64,000 nt of DNA from Mycobacterium rhizamassiliense (GTDB lineage Bacteria; Actinomycetota; Actinomycetes; Mycobacteriales; Mycobacteriaceae): assembly GCF_900157375.1 (NCBI RefSeq), contig NZ_LT721901.1, positions 4,731,685 through 4,795,684 on the forward strand. Reading direction: 5' to 3'. The notes under the pieces are model-generated. The model had not been told where the DNA came from. It saw only the letters and a list, made by a program, of their open reading frames with translations, and made no database searches. Each line of letters begins with the position of its first letter. Positions within the stretch are counted from its first letter, which is position 1. Of this stretch, positions 24,363 to 32,785 are shown piece after piece. Position numbers and translations under genes: made by a program.

Positions 24363-25562
24363 TTATCCGGCGAAGGGTGGTCGGGCCATGACCGTCGGGC
24401 GGAAGCCGTAGCGGGGGCCGGCGCCGGTGGCTCCGCCGGTGCCCATCCCGGCCAGCGGCATGCCGCCGAGCAGGTTTCCGGCACCGCCGCTCGCCTCGGG
24501 GACCGCGCTGACGGTGTTGACCGCAATCGGGGCGGCGTGGGCGACGGCCCCTGGCAGGGCGCCGTTCCAGGCCGCGGGGACCGCGAGCTTGCCGATCGAG
24601 GCGGCGTTGCCCAGACCCGCCGCCACTGAGGGCGCGGCGCCACCGCCGAGCATCCCGCCCAGGCCCGACAGGCCCTTGGGCGCCGCGGCCGCGGCACCGG
24701 CCACGGCCCCGCCAAGCTGACCGGTGGATTTGGCGATCTGCACGCCGCTGTTACCCATACCGACGGAGAAGTACGGCAGGCCCTCGACGTTGTAGGCGAA
24801 GCCCGAAAACGGGCTCAGGCCGTTGACGAAGGTCGCCAGGTTCGACGGGAAGATCGTCTGCCCGGTGAGCAGGAACCACGCCTCTTGCAACGGGTTGGTG
24901 GACGTCGCCGCGGCGGTCGCGTTGGTCGTCGCTTGGGTCGTCGCTTGGGTGGTGGCATTCACCGTCTTCTGCGCGGTGCCCGAGCTCAGCGTCGACGCGT
25001 TGCTGACGGCCTGGCTTTGCTGACCGGTGTCGGTGGCGACCTCCGGTGCGTTTTTAACCGCCTTCAGCTGCGAAGTCGCGTTGTTCGACTGGGTCTGATA
25101 GTTGTTCAACGCGCTGGTGTTCTGTGCCCAGAAGTCGTTGTACTGCGACTCGAGCTGCGAGATCACCCCGTTGTTCTGTCCCAGCACGTTGGTGCTGACG
25201 GCGTTGAGCAGCTGCACCCGGTTGGTGGCGATCAGCGGCGGGGGCACTACCGAGCCGAACACCTGCTCGTAGGCGGCCGCGGCCTCGCTGGCCTGGATGC
25301 CGTTCTGCTCGGCCTGGGTAGCGGTGTCCTTGGCCCACTGGATGTAGGGTCCGAACGCCGAGGCGACCTGCGTCGAGGACGGCCCCCACCATTCCTGGTC
25401 GGACAGGTCGGTGATCACGTTCTCCACGCCCAGCGCATACGACTGCAGCTCGGCAGAGACGGCATTCCAGGATGAGGCCGCCGTCGTGTACGACGTCGCA
25501 CCAGGACCGGAATAGATGAGTGCCGAAGTAACCTCTGGCGGCAACCCTGATAAATCAGACAC
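24363..25562 (-). CDS. ESX-5 locus PPE protein (PPE26/27 type), copy 1
   Basis: A 399-residue PPE protein beginning MSDLSGLPPEVTSALIYSGPG, with WWGPSS, NVLGQNNG, a long Thr/Ala linker with repeats of QATTQATTNAT type, VGMGNSGVQIAKS, and the C-terminus GAGPRYGFRPTVMARPPFAG typical of PPE26/PPE27 of the ESX-5 locus. The start is GTG, 9 bases after the stop of a 52-codon PE remnant. The paralogue at 28015 shares its entire architecture, so the PPE25-PE-PPE26 unit has been duplicated in this genome. Confidence 0.88.
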   Translation of the reverse strand: MSDLSGLPPEVTSALIYSGPGATSYTTAASSWNAVSAELQSYALGVENVITDLSDQEWWGPSSTQVASAFGPYIQWAKDTATQAEQNGIQASEAAAAYEQVFGSVVPPPLIATNRVQLLNAVSTNVLGQNNGVISQLESQYNDFWAQNTSALNNYQTQSNNATSQLKAVKNAPEVATDTGQQSQAVSNASTLSSGTAQKTVNATTQATTQATTNATAAATSTNPLQEAWFLLTGQTIFPSNLATFVNGLSPFSGFAYNVEGLPYFSVGMGNSGVQIAKSTGQLGGAVAGAAAAAPKGLSGLGGMLGGGAAPSVAAGLGNAASIGKLAVPAAWNGALPGAVAHAAPIAVNTVSAVPEASGGAGNLLGGMPLAGMGTGGATGAGPRYGFRPTVMARPPFAG

Positions 25563-25571
25563 AGTGACCCC

Positions 25572-25730
25572 TTAGCCCGTCGCGGCCACGTAGGCCGCTT
25601 CCGTCAGCGCGTATGGACCCGAGCTCATGCTCGGGGTGTTGACGAACATCTCGCGAACTCCCGCAGCCCGAGCCTGGCCACCGAAGTGCTTTGGCGCCAA
25701 CACTTTTGGCTGCGTCGTCACAACCGACAT
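25572..25730 (-). pseudogene. 52-codon internally deleted PE gene, in frame
   Basis: Start, frame and stop are intact, but the gene is half length. It opens MSVVTTQPKVLAP, a PE N-terminus, and continues directly into ARAAGVREMFVNTPSMSSG and ALTEAAYVAATG, which is a PE C-terminus (compare AAAIHELFVNTLQTSSGSYAATEAAN in PE19). About 45 residues, most of both helices, are missing. The export motif YALTE is kept. Stop codon 9 bases before the PPE start. It is probably unable to pair with a PPE. Confidence 0.8.
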
Positions 25731-26046
25731 GTCTTCGCCCCTCGGTGTCGTCCGGCTCGATGAACTTCAATTGGCTTGCGGTTAGCTGAGACCACCTGAA
25801 GTGGCCGGTAGCTCGTCAGTGAGATTAGTTGGATAGCGCGCCAATCCGCTGAGGCCGGAATTGTCAAACCGCCGGCCACCCGCCACGGTTGTTGTGCACA
25901 AGAGTGCAGGCAGCGTACGGGCGCGGCTCCCGCAGGTTTCCCCGCAACCCCCTTTGACGTGCTGATACGTCCGAAATATGGCGCCGCGACGGGTCGTCCC
26001 GTGCGCTCTGACATCCGCGGCGGCGAGCCCGTGGACGCCGGCCCGA

Positions 26047-26074
26047 GGATAAAATCCTGCCGCGGATAAAAAGC
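26047..26074 (-). promoter_or_regulatory. GGATAAAA-CCGCGG-TAAA element, copy 1
   Basis: Plus-strand reading GGATAAAATCC, then TGCCGCGG, then ATAAAAAGC. A near copy lies at 27755-27782 with the same spacing. Both are about 285-320 bases upstream of a PE-remnant/PPE unit. AT-rich islands in GC-rich DNA with a central CCGCGG palindrome suggest a regulator site. Inference only. Confidence 0.35.
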
Positions 26075-26122
26075 ACGGCGGTGATGTCGTCGGCACATCG
26101 ACGTGGTTTGCGTGAAAACGAC

Positions 26123-26153
26123 GCTGCCCGCATGCGAAAAGCATGCGGGCAGC
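26123..26153 (-). terminator. Terminator hairpin after the PPE gene at 26203
   Basis: Perfect 13-bp inverted repeat (GCTGCCCGCATGC / GCATGCGGGCAGC) with a 5-base loop, 50 bases downstream of the PPE stop codon on the minus strand and followed there by GTCGTTTTC. Fits a transcription terminator. Confidence 0.75.
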
Positions 26154-26202
26154 ACGAAATATGCACTTCTGCAACGAAATACCGGTGCCGGGAGTGGCGA
26201 TG

Positions 26203-27441
26203 TCAGCCCGCGGAGGGCGGGCGCGTCAGCACGCTTTGCCTGAAGCCGTATTTGTGGGTGAAGCCGGCGGCACCGCGGCGCGCCCCGCCGGTCATCGGCA
26301 TGCCTTGCAGGATGCCGTTACTGGGCGCAGCTTCGCTCGCAAGGTAGTTGACGGTCGTGGCCTTGATGGCCGAATTCTCAAGTGCCTCAGCAGGATTGAT
26401 GCCCCAACTGGATGGCACCGACAGGCCGCCGACCTTGACCGCGGAGGCCAGGTGCGCGGAGGCCGCCGCCGCCCCACCGCCGTGGCTGGCGCCCAGGAAC
26501 AGGCCGGCGAACTGCGGGGTGGGAAACCAGGCACCGGCCGCACCGGCGGTGGTACCCAGACCGAACGTCGTCTGCTGCTGGATGGAGTAGCCGAAGGAGC
26601 CCATACCGACCCCGAAATACGGGAGACCGGTGAGGCTCTTGAACAGCGGAGTGTAGAAGTTCTGCGCCGTGAGCCCGCCGGTCCAGTTGTTGGTGGGCGT
26701 GGGCAGGCCGTATTTGAAGAAATCTTCGATGCTGTTCCACAGCCAGTCGAGCGGCCCGGGCGTGGTGGTGGTCGCGGCGGCCTGCGTCGCCTGCGTCGTC
26801 ACCGTGGGCGATGTCGTCAGCTGCACGGCGGCGTTCGAGGCGGTCTTGGCGGAATTGCCGGCCGGTTCCGCGACGGCTTTGCTCACCGCCAGGGCCTGAT
26901 CGTTCTCGGCGTCCGGCGTGGTGGTGTTCGGCGGCTGTTCGATCGGGGGCAACACCGAGGCCGTGGCCGACGAGGCGGCGTAGGTGTACATCGCGACGGC
27001 GTCCTGGGCCCACATCTCGGCATACTGCGCTTCGGTGACCGCGATCGCCGGTGTGTTCTGCCCAAAGAAGTTGGTGGCGATCAGGTTCGCCAACAGCACG
27101 CGGTTGGCGGCGATCACCGGCGGCGGCACCGACATCGCGAACGCCGTCTCGAAAGCGGCCGCGGCCGCCCTGGCCTGGATCGCGGTCTCTTCGGCCTGGC
27201 CGCCCACCGCGTTCAACCACACCACGTACGGCGTGACCGCCGACAGCATCGACGTCGCAGCCGGGCCCACCCATGGCGCACCGGTCAGCTCACTGACCAC
27301 CGAGGCGTAGCCGGCCGCCGCCGTGTTCAACTCCGAGGCCACACCGTCCCAGGCTTCGCCGGCGGCCAGGATCGGACCCGAACCCGGACCGGCATAGATC
27401 CGGCCCGAGTTGATCTCTGGCGGTAGGGCCCCGAAGTCCAT
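26203..27441 (-). CDS. ESX-5 locus PPE protein (PPE25 type), copy 1
   Basis: A 412-residue PPE protein beginning MDFGALPPEINSGRIYAGPG; WVGPAA, NFFGQNTP, then a Thr-rich linker, TFGLGTTAGAAGAWFPTPQF, VGGLSVPSSW and the C-terminus RGAAGFTHKYGFRQSVLTRPPSAG. The paralogue at 29382 has the same blocks. The PPE25 assignment is by position and general layout. It is preceded by an 8-codon mini-ORF and followed by a strong hairpin, so it forms its own transcription unit. Confidence 0.86.
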   Translation of the reverse strand: MDFGALPPEINSGRIYAGPGSGPILAAGEAWDGVASELNTAAAGYASVVSELTGAPWVGPAATSMLSAVTPYVVWLNAVGGQAEETAIQARAAAAAFETAFAMSVPPPVIAANRVLLANLIATNFFGQNTPAIAVTEAQYAEMWAQDAVAMYTYAASSATASVLPPIEQPPNTTTPDAENDQALAVSKAVAEPAGNSAKTASNAAVQLTTSPTVTTQATQAAATTTTPGPLDWLWNSIEDFFKYGLPTPTNNWTGGLTAQNFYTPLFKSLTGLPYFGVGMGSFGYSIQQQTTFGLGTTAGAAGAWFPTPQFAGLFLGASHGGGAAAASAHLASAVKVGGLSVPSSWGINPAEALENSAIKATTVNYLASEAAPSNGILQGMPMTGGARRGAAGFTHKYGFRQSVLTRPPSAG

Positions 27442-27444
27442 GGT

Positions 27445-27471
27445 CTAGAAGGCCCCCGACTCGAACGACAT
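27445..27471 (-). pseudogene. 8-codon mini-ORF in a PE position
   Basis: ATG with GAGGAAAC upstream, product MSFESGAF, stop 3 bases before the PPE ATG. The first three residues match PE proteins (MSF). By analogy with the longer PE remnants at 25572 and 29230 this may be the end point of PE gene loss, keeping start, ribosome site and stop. The evidence for PE origin is weak on its own. Confidence 0.35.
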
Positions 27472-27754
27472 GTGGTTTCCTCGCAAGTTGTCTTCTCGAC
27501 GAACCTTCACGGAACTGCTCGCTTGCGAGGCTAAGGCGACCGTCGCGCCGCCGTCGTCGTGCGATGAGCCGGCCGGCGCGCACCGGCGGCTCCGCGGGGG
27601 TCTACTCCGCACCAGTGCCACACCGGTGCCAGGCACCCCCGGCGTCACGCCTGCACCGCCACCACCTGCGGCAACCGTCGCCTCATCGGCCCACCGACCA
27701 TCGCCGATCGCGGTCACCGCCGGGCGCCTCGGCGGGGCTGGGCGCCTCGGCGCC

Positions 27755-27782
27755 GGATAAAAATCCGACCGCGGCTAAAGTC
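27755..27782 (-). promoter_or_regulatory. GGATAAAA-CCGCGG-TAAA element, copy 2
   Basis: Plus-strand reading GGATAAAAATCC, GACCGCGG, CTAAAGTC. It matches 26047-26074 in layout and lies about 285 bases upstream of the mini-ORF/PPE unit at 27471. The surrounding 470 bases hold no convincing gene. Confidence 0.35.
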
Positions 27783-27944
27783 GCGGCGGCGGCGCCGGGA
27801 TGACGCGCGACACAGCGCCGCCGTTTCCGCCCGGTGACGAACCGCCATGCGGCCAAGGCGCGGCGCGCAAGCCCGAGCCACATCCCTGCGAGCGGGGCGG
27901 ACCTACGGTGAATGCCTCAGTGCCTCAGCACTTTTCACCGAGAT

Positions 27945-28006
27945 GCAACAAGCCCGGCTCGCGGATGGCGGTGTGTACCGCCACCGGCGCGAGCCGGGCT
28001 TGTTGC
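27945..28006 (-). terminator. Strong terminator hairpin after the PPE gene at 28015
   Basis: Perfect 19-bp inverted repeat (GCAACAAGCCCGGCTCGCG at 27945-27963 and its complement at 27988-28006) with an inner GGCGGT/ACCGCC stem in the loop. It begins 8 bases after the PPE stop codon on the minus strand. One of the longest perfect hairpins in the window; a terminator for the upstream PPE pair. Confidence 0.8.
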
Positions 28007-28014
28007 GTAAGTGG

Positions 28015-29220
28015 TTATCCGGCGAACGGCGGGCGGGCCATGACCGTCGGACGGAAGCCGTACCGGGGGCCGGCTCCGGTCGCCCCGCCGGTGCCCATGC
28101 CGGCCAGCGGCATGCCACCGAGCAGGTTCCCGGCTCCCCCGGCCGCCTCCGGGGCGGCGCTGATCGTGTTGACCGCGATCGGAGCCGCGTGTGCCACTGC
28201 GGGCATCGCGCCACTCCAGGCCGCGGGCACCGCGAGCTTCCCGACCGAGGCGGCGTTGCCCAGACCGGCGGCGATCGACGGCGCGGCGCCGCCGCCGAGC
28301 ATTCCGCCCAGACCCGACAAGCCCTTCGGGGCCGCGGCCGCGGCGCTGGCGGCACCGTTGGTGATCAACCCCATCGACTTGGCGATCTGAACACCGGAGT
28401 TACCCATACCGACGGAGAAGTACGGCAGACCCTCGGTGTTGTAGGCGATACCGGCGAAGGGGCTCAGGCCGTTGACGAACGTCGCGAAGCTCGACGGCAG
28501 GATCGTCTGACCAGTGAGCAGGAACCACAACTCCTGGAAAGCGTTCTGGCTCGTCGCGTTGGTGGCGTTCGTCGTCGCGTTCGTCGTCGCATTCGTGGTG
28601 GCGTTGGTGGTGGAACTCAACGTCTTCTGCGCGGTGCCGTTGCCAATGTTCGCGGCATTGCTGGCGCTCTGCGTCTGCTGGCCCGTGTCGGTCGCAACCT
28701 CCGGCGCGTTCTTGACCGGCGCGATGTTCTTCGTCGCGAGGTTCGACTGCACCTGGTAGGTGTTCATCGCGCTGACGTTCTGAGCCCAGAACTCGTTGTA
28801 CTGGGACTCGAGTTGCGAGATCACCCCGTTGTTCTGACCGAACACGTTGGTCGCGAGCGCCTTGGCCAACTGCACCCGGTTGGTGGCGATCAGCGGTGGG
28901 GGCACCACCGAGCCGAACACCTGCTCGTAGGCGGCCGCGCCATCGTTCATCTGAACGGCCATCTGCTCGAGCTGAGTGGCGGTGGTGTTGGCCCACTCGA
29001 TGTAGGGGGCGAACGATGTCGCCATCTGCGCCGAGGACGGTCCGTACCACTCCTCGCTCGACAGCTCGGTGATCACGTTCTCCAGGCTCAGCGCATACGA
29101 CTGCAGCTCGGCGGAGAGTGCGTTCCACGAGGAGGCTGCCGTCGTGTACGAGATCGAGCCCGGCCCCGAGTAGATGAGGGCCGAAATAACCTCTGGCGGG
29201 TATCCCGCGTAGCTAGCCAC
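28015..29220 (-). CDS. ESX-5 locus PPE protein (PPE26/27 type), copy 2
   Basis: A 401-residue PPE protein, beginning MASYAGYPPEVISALIYSGPG. It has WYGPSS, NVFGQNNG, an Ala-Thr-Asn repeat linker (ATTNATTNATTNAT...), VGMGNSGVQIAKSMG, and the C-terminus GAGPRYGFRPTVMARPPFAG identical to the paralogue at 24363. Start GTG, 9 bases after a 15-codon PE remnant, the same spacing as in copy 1. The simple repeat in the linker may vary in length between strains. Confidence 0.88.
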   Translation of the reverse strand: MASYAGYPPEVISALIYSGPGSISYTTAASSWNALSAELQSYALSLENVITELSSEEWYGPSSAQMATSFAPYIEWANTTATQLEQMAVQMNDGAAAYEQVFGSVVPPPLIATNRVQLAKALATNVFGQNNGVISQLESQYNEFWAQNVSAMNTYQVQSNLATKNIAPVKNAPEVATDTGQQTQSASNAANIGNGTAQKTLSSTTNATTNATTNATTNATNATSQNAFQELWFLLTGQTILPSSFATFVNGLSPFAGIAYNTEGLPYFSVGMGNSGVQIAKSMGLITNGAASAAAAAPKGLSGLGGMLGGGAAPSIAAGLGNAASVGKLAVPAAWSGAMPAVAHAAPIAVNTISAAPEAAGGAGNLLGGMPLAGMGTGGATGAGPRYGFRPTVMARPPFAG

Positions 29221-29229
29221 AATGACCCC

Positions 29230-29277
29230 TTAACCCGTCACGGCCGCGCGGGCCGTTTCCGTCAGTGAGTACGACAT
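29230..29277 (-). pseudogene. 15-codon PE remnant keeping the YxxxE motif
   Basis: An ATG with an excellent GAGGAGG site opens MSYSLTETARAAVTG, then TAA, 9 bases before the PPE start. The sequence is the PE start (MS) fused straight to a PE C-terminus (compare YALTEAAYVAATG in the remnant at 25572). All of the helical domain is deleted; what is left is the secretion-signal end with YSLTE. Same relative position as the remnant in front of PPE copy 1. Confidence 0.7.
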
Positions 29278-29381
29278 TTAATTTCCTCCTCAATAACCTT
29301 CGGGCACAGGGCCTTCGGGGTCCGTTAGTGGTGGCGCTAGCTGCTGGACGTTTGCTGTTCATTTGGTGGTCACTTTGGAGA

Positions 29382-30602
29382 TCACCCGGCCGACGGTGGG
29401 CGGGTGAGGACGCTTTGCTTGAAGCCGTACTTGTGGGTGAAGCCGGCGGCACCGCGTCGTGCCCCGCCGGTCATCGGCATGCCCTGCAGGACGCCGTTGG
29501 TGGGCGCTCCCTCGGCCGCGGCGGCGTAGTTCACCGTGATGGCCTTGGTCACCGGTTCGTCCACCAGCGCGTCGACCGGGGTGGTGGCCCAGGTCGACGG
29601 CACCGACAGCGCGCCGATCTTGGTCGCGGAGGCAAGGTGGGCCGATGCCGCGGCCGCCCCGCCGGCATGGCTGGCCCCGAGGAACAGGCCGGCGAACTGC
29701 GGCGTGGGGAACCAAGCACCACTACCACCGGCGGTGGAACCCAGACCGAACGTCAGCTGCTGGCCCATCTGCCAACCGAAAGCGCCCAGACCGACGGCGA
29801 AGTAGGCCTGCAGGCCCTGCCTGATTGTGTTGAACGTGCTCGGGTTCAACCCCATCGGGTTGGTTGGCGTCGGGAGGGTCAACCAGCTCGCCCACCACGG
29901 CGGGTCGGTCGCCGCGGTCGCATTCGACGTGGTCGTCGCATTGGTCGACAGCACTTGGGGTGCGGTGAGGTTCTGGGTGCTCATCGTCGACTGCGTGAGC
30001 GTCTTCGCGACGTTGCCCGCGGGCGTCTTGGCGGCGTTGGCGACCGCGTCGGCCTGATCCTCCGGGCCGTTGTCGCTGGTGGCCTTCTTCGTCGGCAGCC
30101 ACTGGGGCACCTGGGTGGCGGCGGCCGAGGAGGCGGCGTAGGTGTACATGGTGGCCGCATCCTGGGCCCACATCTCCATGTACTCGGCTTCGGTGGCCGC
30201 GATCGCCGGCGTGTTCTGCCCGAAGAAGTTCGTCGCGATCAATGTCATCAGCCGCACCCGGTTCGCCGCGATTACGGGTGGCGGCACGGTCATCCCGAAC
30301 GCGGTCTCGTAGGCGGCCGCTGCGGCGCGCGCCATCATGGCGGTCTGCTCGGCCTGATCAGCTACCCCGCTCAGCCACGACATGTGGGGCGCGATCGCCG
30401 CGAGCATCGTCCGCGACGCGGGCCCCAGCCAGGGTGCTCCGGTCAGTTCCGTGACCGTGGAATGGTAGCCGCTGGAGGCCACACCCAACTCGGCCGCGAC
30501 GGCGTCCCATGCCGCGGCGGCAGCCATCATGGGCCCCGACCCCGGCCCGGAATACATAAGACCGGAATTGATTTCGGGCGGTAGCGCCGCGAAGTTCAAC
30601 AC
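29382..30602 (-). CDS. ESX-5 locus PPE protein (PPE25 type), copy 2
   Basis: A 406-residue PPE protein beginning (GTG) MLNFAALPPEINSGLMYSGPG; WLGPAS, NFFGQNTP, TFGLGSTAGGSGAWFPTPQF, GALSVPSTW and the C-terminus RGAAGFTHKYGFKQSVLTRPPSAG. Paralogue of the protein at 26203. AGAGGAGG stands 7 bases before the start. It leads the second PPE pair, followed by the 15-codon PE remnant and the PPE at 28015. Confidence 0.87.
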   Translation of the reverse strand: MLNFAALPPEINSGLMYSGPGSGPMMAAAAAWDAVAAELGVASSGYHSTVTELTGAPWLGPASRTMLAAIAPHMSWLSGVADQAEQTAMMARAAAAAYETAFGMTVPPPVIAANRVRLMTLIATNFFGQNTPAIAATEAEYMEMWAQDAATMYTYAASSAAATQVPQWLPTKKATSDNGPEDQADAVANAAKTPAGNVAKTLTQSTMSTQNLTAPQVLSTNATTTSNATAATDPPWWASWLTLPTPTNPMGLNPSTFNTIRQGLQAYFAVGLGAFGWQMGQQLTFGLGSTAGGSGAWFPTPQFAGLFLGASHAGGAAAASAHLASATKIGALSVPSTWATTPVDALVDEPVTKAITVNYAAAAEGAPTNGVLQGMPMTGGARRGAAGFTHKYGFKQSVLTRPPSAG

Positions 30603-31104
30603 CGCGTCCTCCTCTGTTAGCCGTGTCCGCGGTAAGATCGCCGGCCGTCATCTAAGAACTGTGTGGTCTTGCTACGACGCCGTAGGCAAGGCCTCTTAAC
30701 CGATCGCTAGCTGTGGTCCGCTGACTCGTGGGAGATGACTCGGGGCAGCCGGCCAGCAAACTTCGCCAGCCGGCCAGTCGGCGCCGAGCGACGCACTCCG
30801 TTGTGTTGCCGGGTTAGGCGGTCAGCCACCAACATTCGCCGGTGTCCGGTAAGCAACGTCACGCCCTCTCCGCCTCGTCAACCCCCAGTGTCAGCAACCG
30901 AGCGACAGCTCACTTTGGGGCCTGAACTGCCGCTCGCGAATGAGATTAGTGGGTCGAAAGGACCACGCCGACAGCCGAAGCCATCTATTCACGAGAGTCC
31001 AACCACTGTTCATTCCCGGTCAGGCTGCGTTCACCTATGGCAGCCAATTGTTCACCGGGAGTTCGCTTTCCGGGTGGGCCGGCCGACTCTAAATCAGATT
31101 TAGA
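30603..31104. other. 502-bp spacer between ferredoxin and PPE pair
   Basis: No convincing gene on either strand; the longest open frames lack ribosome sites and known domains. It should hold the promoter of the PPE pair on the minus strand. A short repeat AGCCGGCCAG occurs twice near 30745-30780. There is no PE remnant directly in front of the PPE start here. Confidence 0.5.
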
Positions 31105-31299
31105 TCAGTCGTCTTCTAATAGGAGCGCCATCTCCGGGCAGGAGGCCACACCGTCGCGAGTGACTTCCTCGTCCCCCGGCGCAACGTTGCGATCTTCCAG
31201 AACCGAATAGCCCGACTCGTCGATGGGGAACAGATCTGGATCGACGGCGTAGCACTGGGCGTGGCCCACGCACTTCGATTTTTCTAGGCGAACCCTCAC
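31105..31299 (-). CDS. 3Fe-4S type ferredoxin, partner of CYP143
   Basis: A 64-residue ferredoxin. Cluster ligands Cys10, Cys16 and Cys54 (KCVGHAQC ... SCPEMA) with His13 where a 4Fe-4S protein would have a second Cys, the usual pattern of mycobacterial P450 ferredoxins. It transfers single electrons to a cytochrome P450. It is divergent from cyp143 with 268 bases between them, as Rv1786 and Rv1785c are. Inside the ESX-5 locus by position, but no role in secretion is implied. Confidence 0.9.
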   Translation of the reverse strand: MRVRLEKSKCVGHAQCYAVDPDLFPIDESGYSVLEDRNVAPGDEEVTRDGVASCPEMALLLEDD

Positions 31300-31567
31300 G
31301 AGGTTTCCTCCCCCGGCGGCTTCGCGAAGCCCGCCAGTCGGACTTGACGAACCGGTAGCTAGCCGAATTCTAGAAGACCGGGCGGCGATCGCCGTCGTCA
31401 GTTGAGCGTCGGGTGCCCCGCCATCCGAATGGCAGCCCCGGCGAAGAACATGGGATATTGATGTGCCACCTCAAATTCGGTGGCGGCGACGTTTCAAGCA
31501 CGGCGGCCTGGCTGCGTTGGAGACTCCGAAGCGAAACAGACTGACAGACAAGCGAAAGACAGCGGGC

Positions 31568-32743
31568 ATGAGCAGTTTTGGTGAAGGCCAGCCAGGCGCA
31601 TTCCACCTTCCCCGCCTCGACTACTACTCCCTGCCGATGACCGCCGATCGCGGCGTCGGATGGAAGGTCCTGCGCGACGCCGGACCCGTCGTCTTCATGA
31701 ATGGCTTCTACTACATAACCCGCCGCGAGGATGTGCTCGAGGCGCTGCGTAGCCCCAACGTCTTCTCGTCGCGCTTGGCCCTGCAACCCCCCGGTTACCC
31801 CCTGCCGGTGGTGCCGCTCGCGTTCGATCCCCCGGAGCACACCCGCTACCGCAAGATCCTGCAGCCGTATTTCAGCCCGCACGCGCTGAGTAAGTCGCGG
31901 CCGGTGCTCGAGCGCCACGCCGCCGAGATGATCGCCGAACTGGCCGGACGCGGCGAGTGCGAGGCAATGGCGGACTTCGCGAGCCTGTACCCCTTTCAGG
32001 TGTTCCTCGACCTCTACGGCTTGCCGCTAGAGGACCGCGACCTCCTGATCGGCTGGAAGGACGCCCTGATCGCGGACAAGCCGGAGCTGAGCCAGGAGGA
32101 CCTCGACAAGGGACGCCTGCTGCTGGATTACCTGGCCGACGCCATCCGGCAGCGTCGGCAAAGCCCGGGTTCCGACATGTTGTCGAAGGTGATGACCGGC
32201 AAGGGTGACTTCACCGACCTCGAGCTGCTGGGCATGAGCCATCTGTTGATCCTGGCCGGCTTGGACACCGTGACCGCGGCGATCGGGTTCTCGCTCTACG
32301 AACTGGCCCGCAGGCCGGACCTGCGCGTGGCGCTGCGCGACAACCCCAGACAGGCAAGGGTTTTCATCGAAGAGATCGTCCGGTTGGAGCCGTCGGCCCC
32401 GGTGGCGCCCCGGGTGACCACCGAGTTCGTCGAGATCGGTGGTATGACATTGCCGCCCGGCACGCCGGTGCGACTGTGCACGGCAGCGATCAACCGCGAT
32501 GGCACCGACTCGGTGTCCACCGACGAACTGGTGCTGGACGGAAAGGTGCACCGGCACTGGGGATTCGGCGGCGGTCCGCATCGCTGCCTGGGTTCGCACC
32601 TGGCCCGGATCGAATTGACCGTGATCGTCGGCGAATGGCTCAAGCAGATTCCCGACTTCGAACTGCCGGCCGACTACGCCCCCGAGATTCGGTTCCCGTC
32701 AAAGACCTTCGCGCTCACCCACTTACCGCTGAGCTGGGGCTGA
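31568..32743 (+). CDS. cyp143: Cytochrome P450 CYP143
   Basis: A 391-residue P450. The I-helix has ILAGLDTVTAA, the K-helix EEIVR, and the heme loop FGGGPHRCLGSH carries the Cys ligand. Sequence from AFHLPRLDY to the end follows the CYP143 family. The start at ATG 31568 gives the family's length; the frame is open 35 codons further upstream without similarity. It is a heme monooxygenase with an unknown substrate, served by the divergent ferredoxin. It converges on eccC5 and interrupts the minus-strand ESX-5 genes. Confidence 0.93.
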   Translation: MSSFGEGQPGAFHLPRLDYYSLPMTADRGVGWKVLRDAGPVVFMNGFYYITRREDVLEALRSPNVFSSRLALQPPGYPLPVVPLAFDPPEHTRYRKILQPYFSPHALSKSRPVLERHAAEMIAELAGRGECEAMADFASLYPFQVFLDLYGLPLEDRDLLIGWKDALIADKPELSQEDLDKGRLLLDYLADAIRQRRQSPGSDMLSKVMTGKGDFTDLELLGMSHLLILAGLDTVTAAIGFSLYELARRPDLRVALRDNPRQARVFIEEIVRLEPSAPVAPRVTTEFVEIGGMTLPPGTPVRLCTAAINRDGTDSVSTDELVLDGKVHRHWGFGGGPHRCLGSHLARIELTVIVGEWLKQIPDFELPADYAPEIRFPSKTFALTHLPLSWG

Positions 32744-32785
32744 TCGCGGGTAATCCGCGCCAGCCCCGGCCCAGCGGTATCGGCC

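Noticed and set aside
23408..24715. A 435-codon minus-strand frame across PE19 and the PPE end
   Set aside because: It conflicts with PE19 and the PPE C-terminus, both firmly identified in other frames.
26143..30584. Long plus-strand frames opposite the PPE genes (26143-27426 and 29265-30584)
   Set aside because: They mirror PPE coding sequence; no ribosome site and no known motif.
30735..31103. A 122-codon plus-strand ORF before the ferredoxin
   Set aside because: Arg/Pro/Ser-rich with no ribosome site or domain; it lies in the presumed promoter region of the PPE pair.
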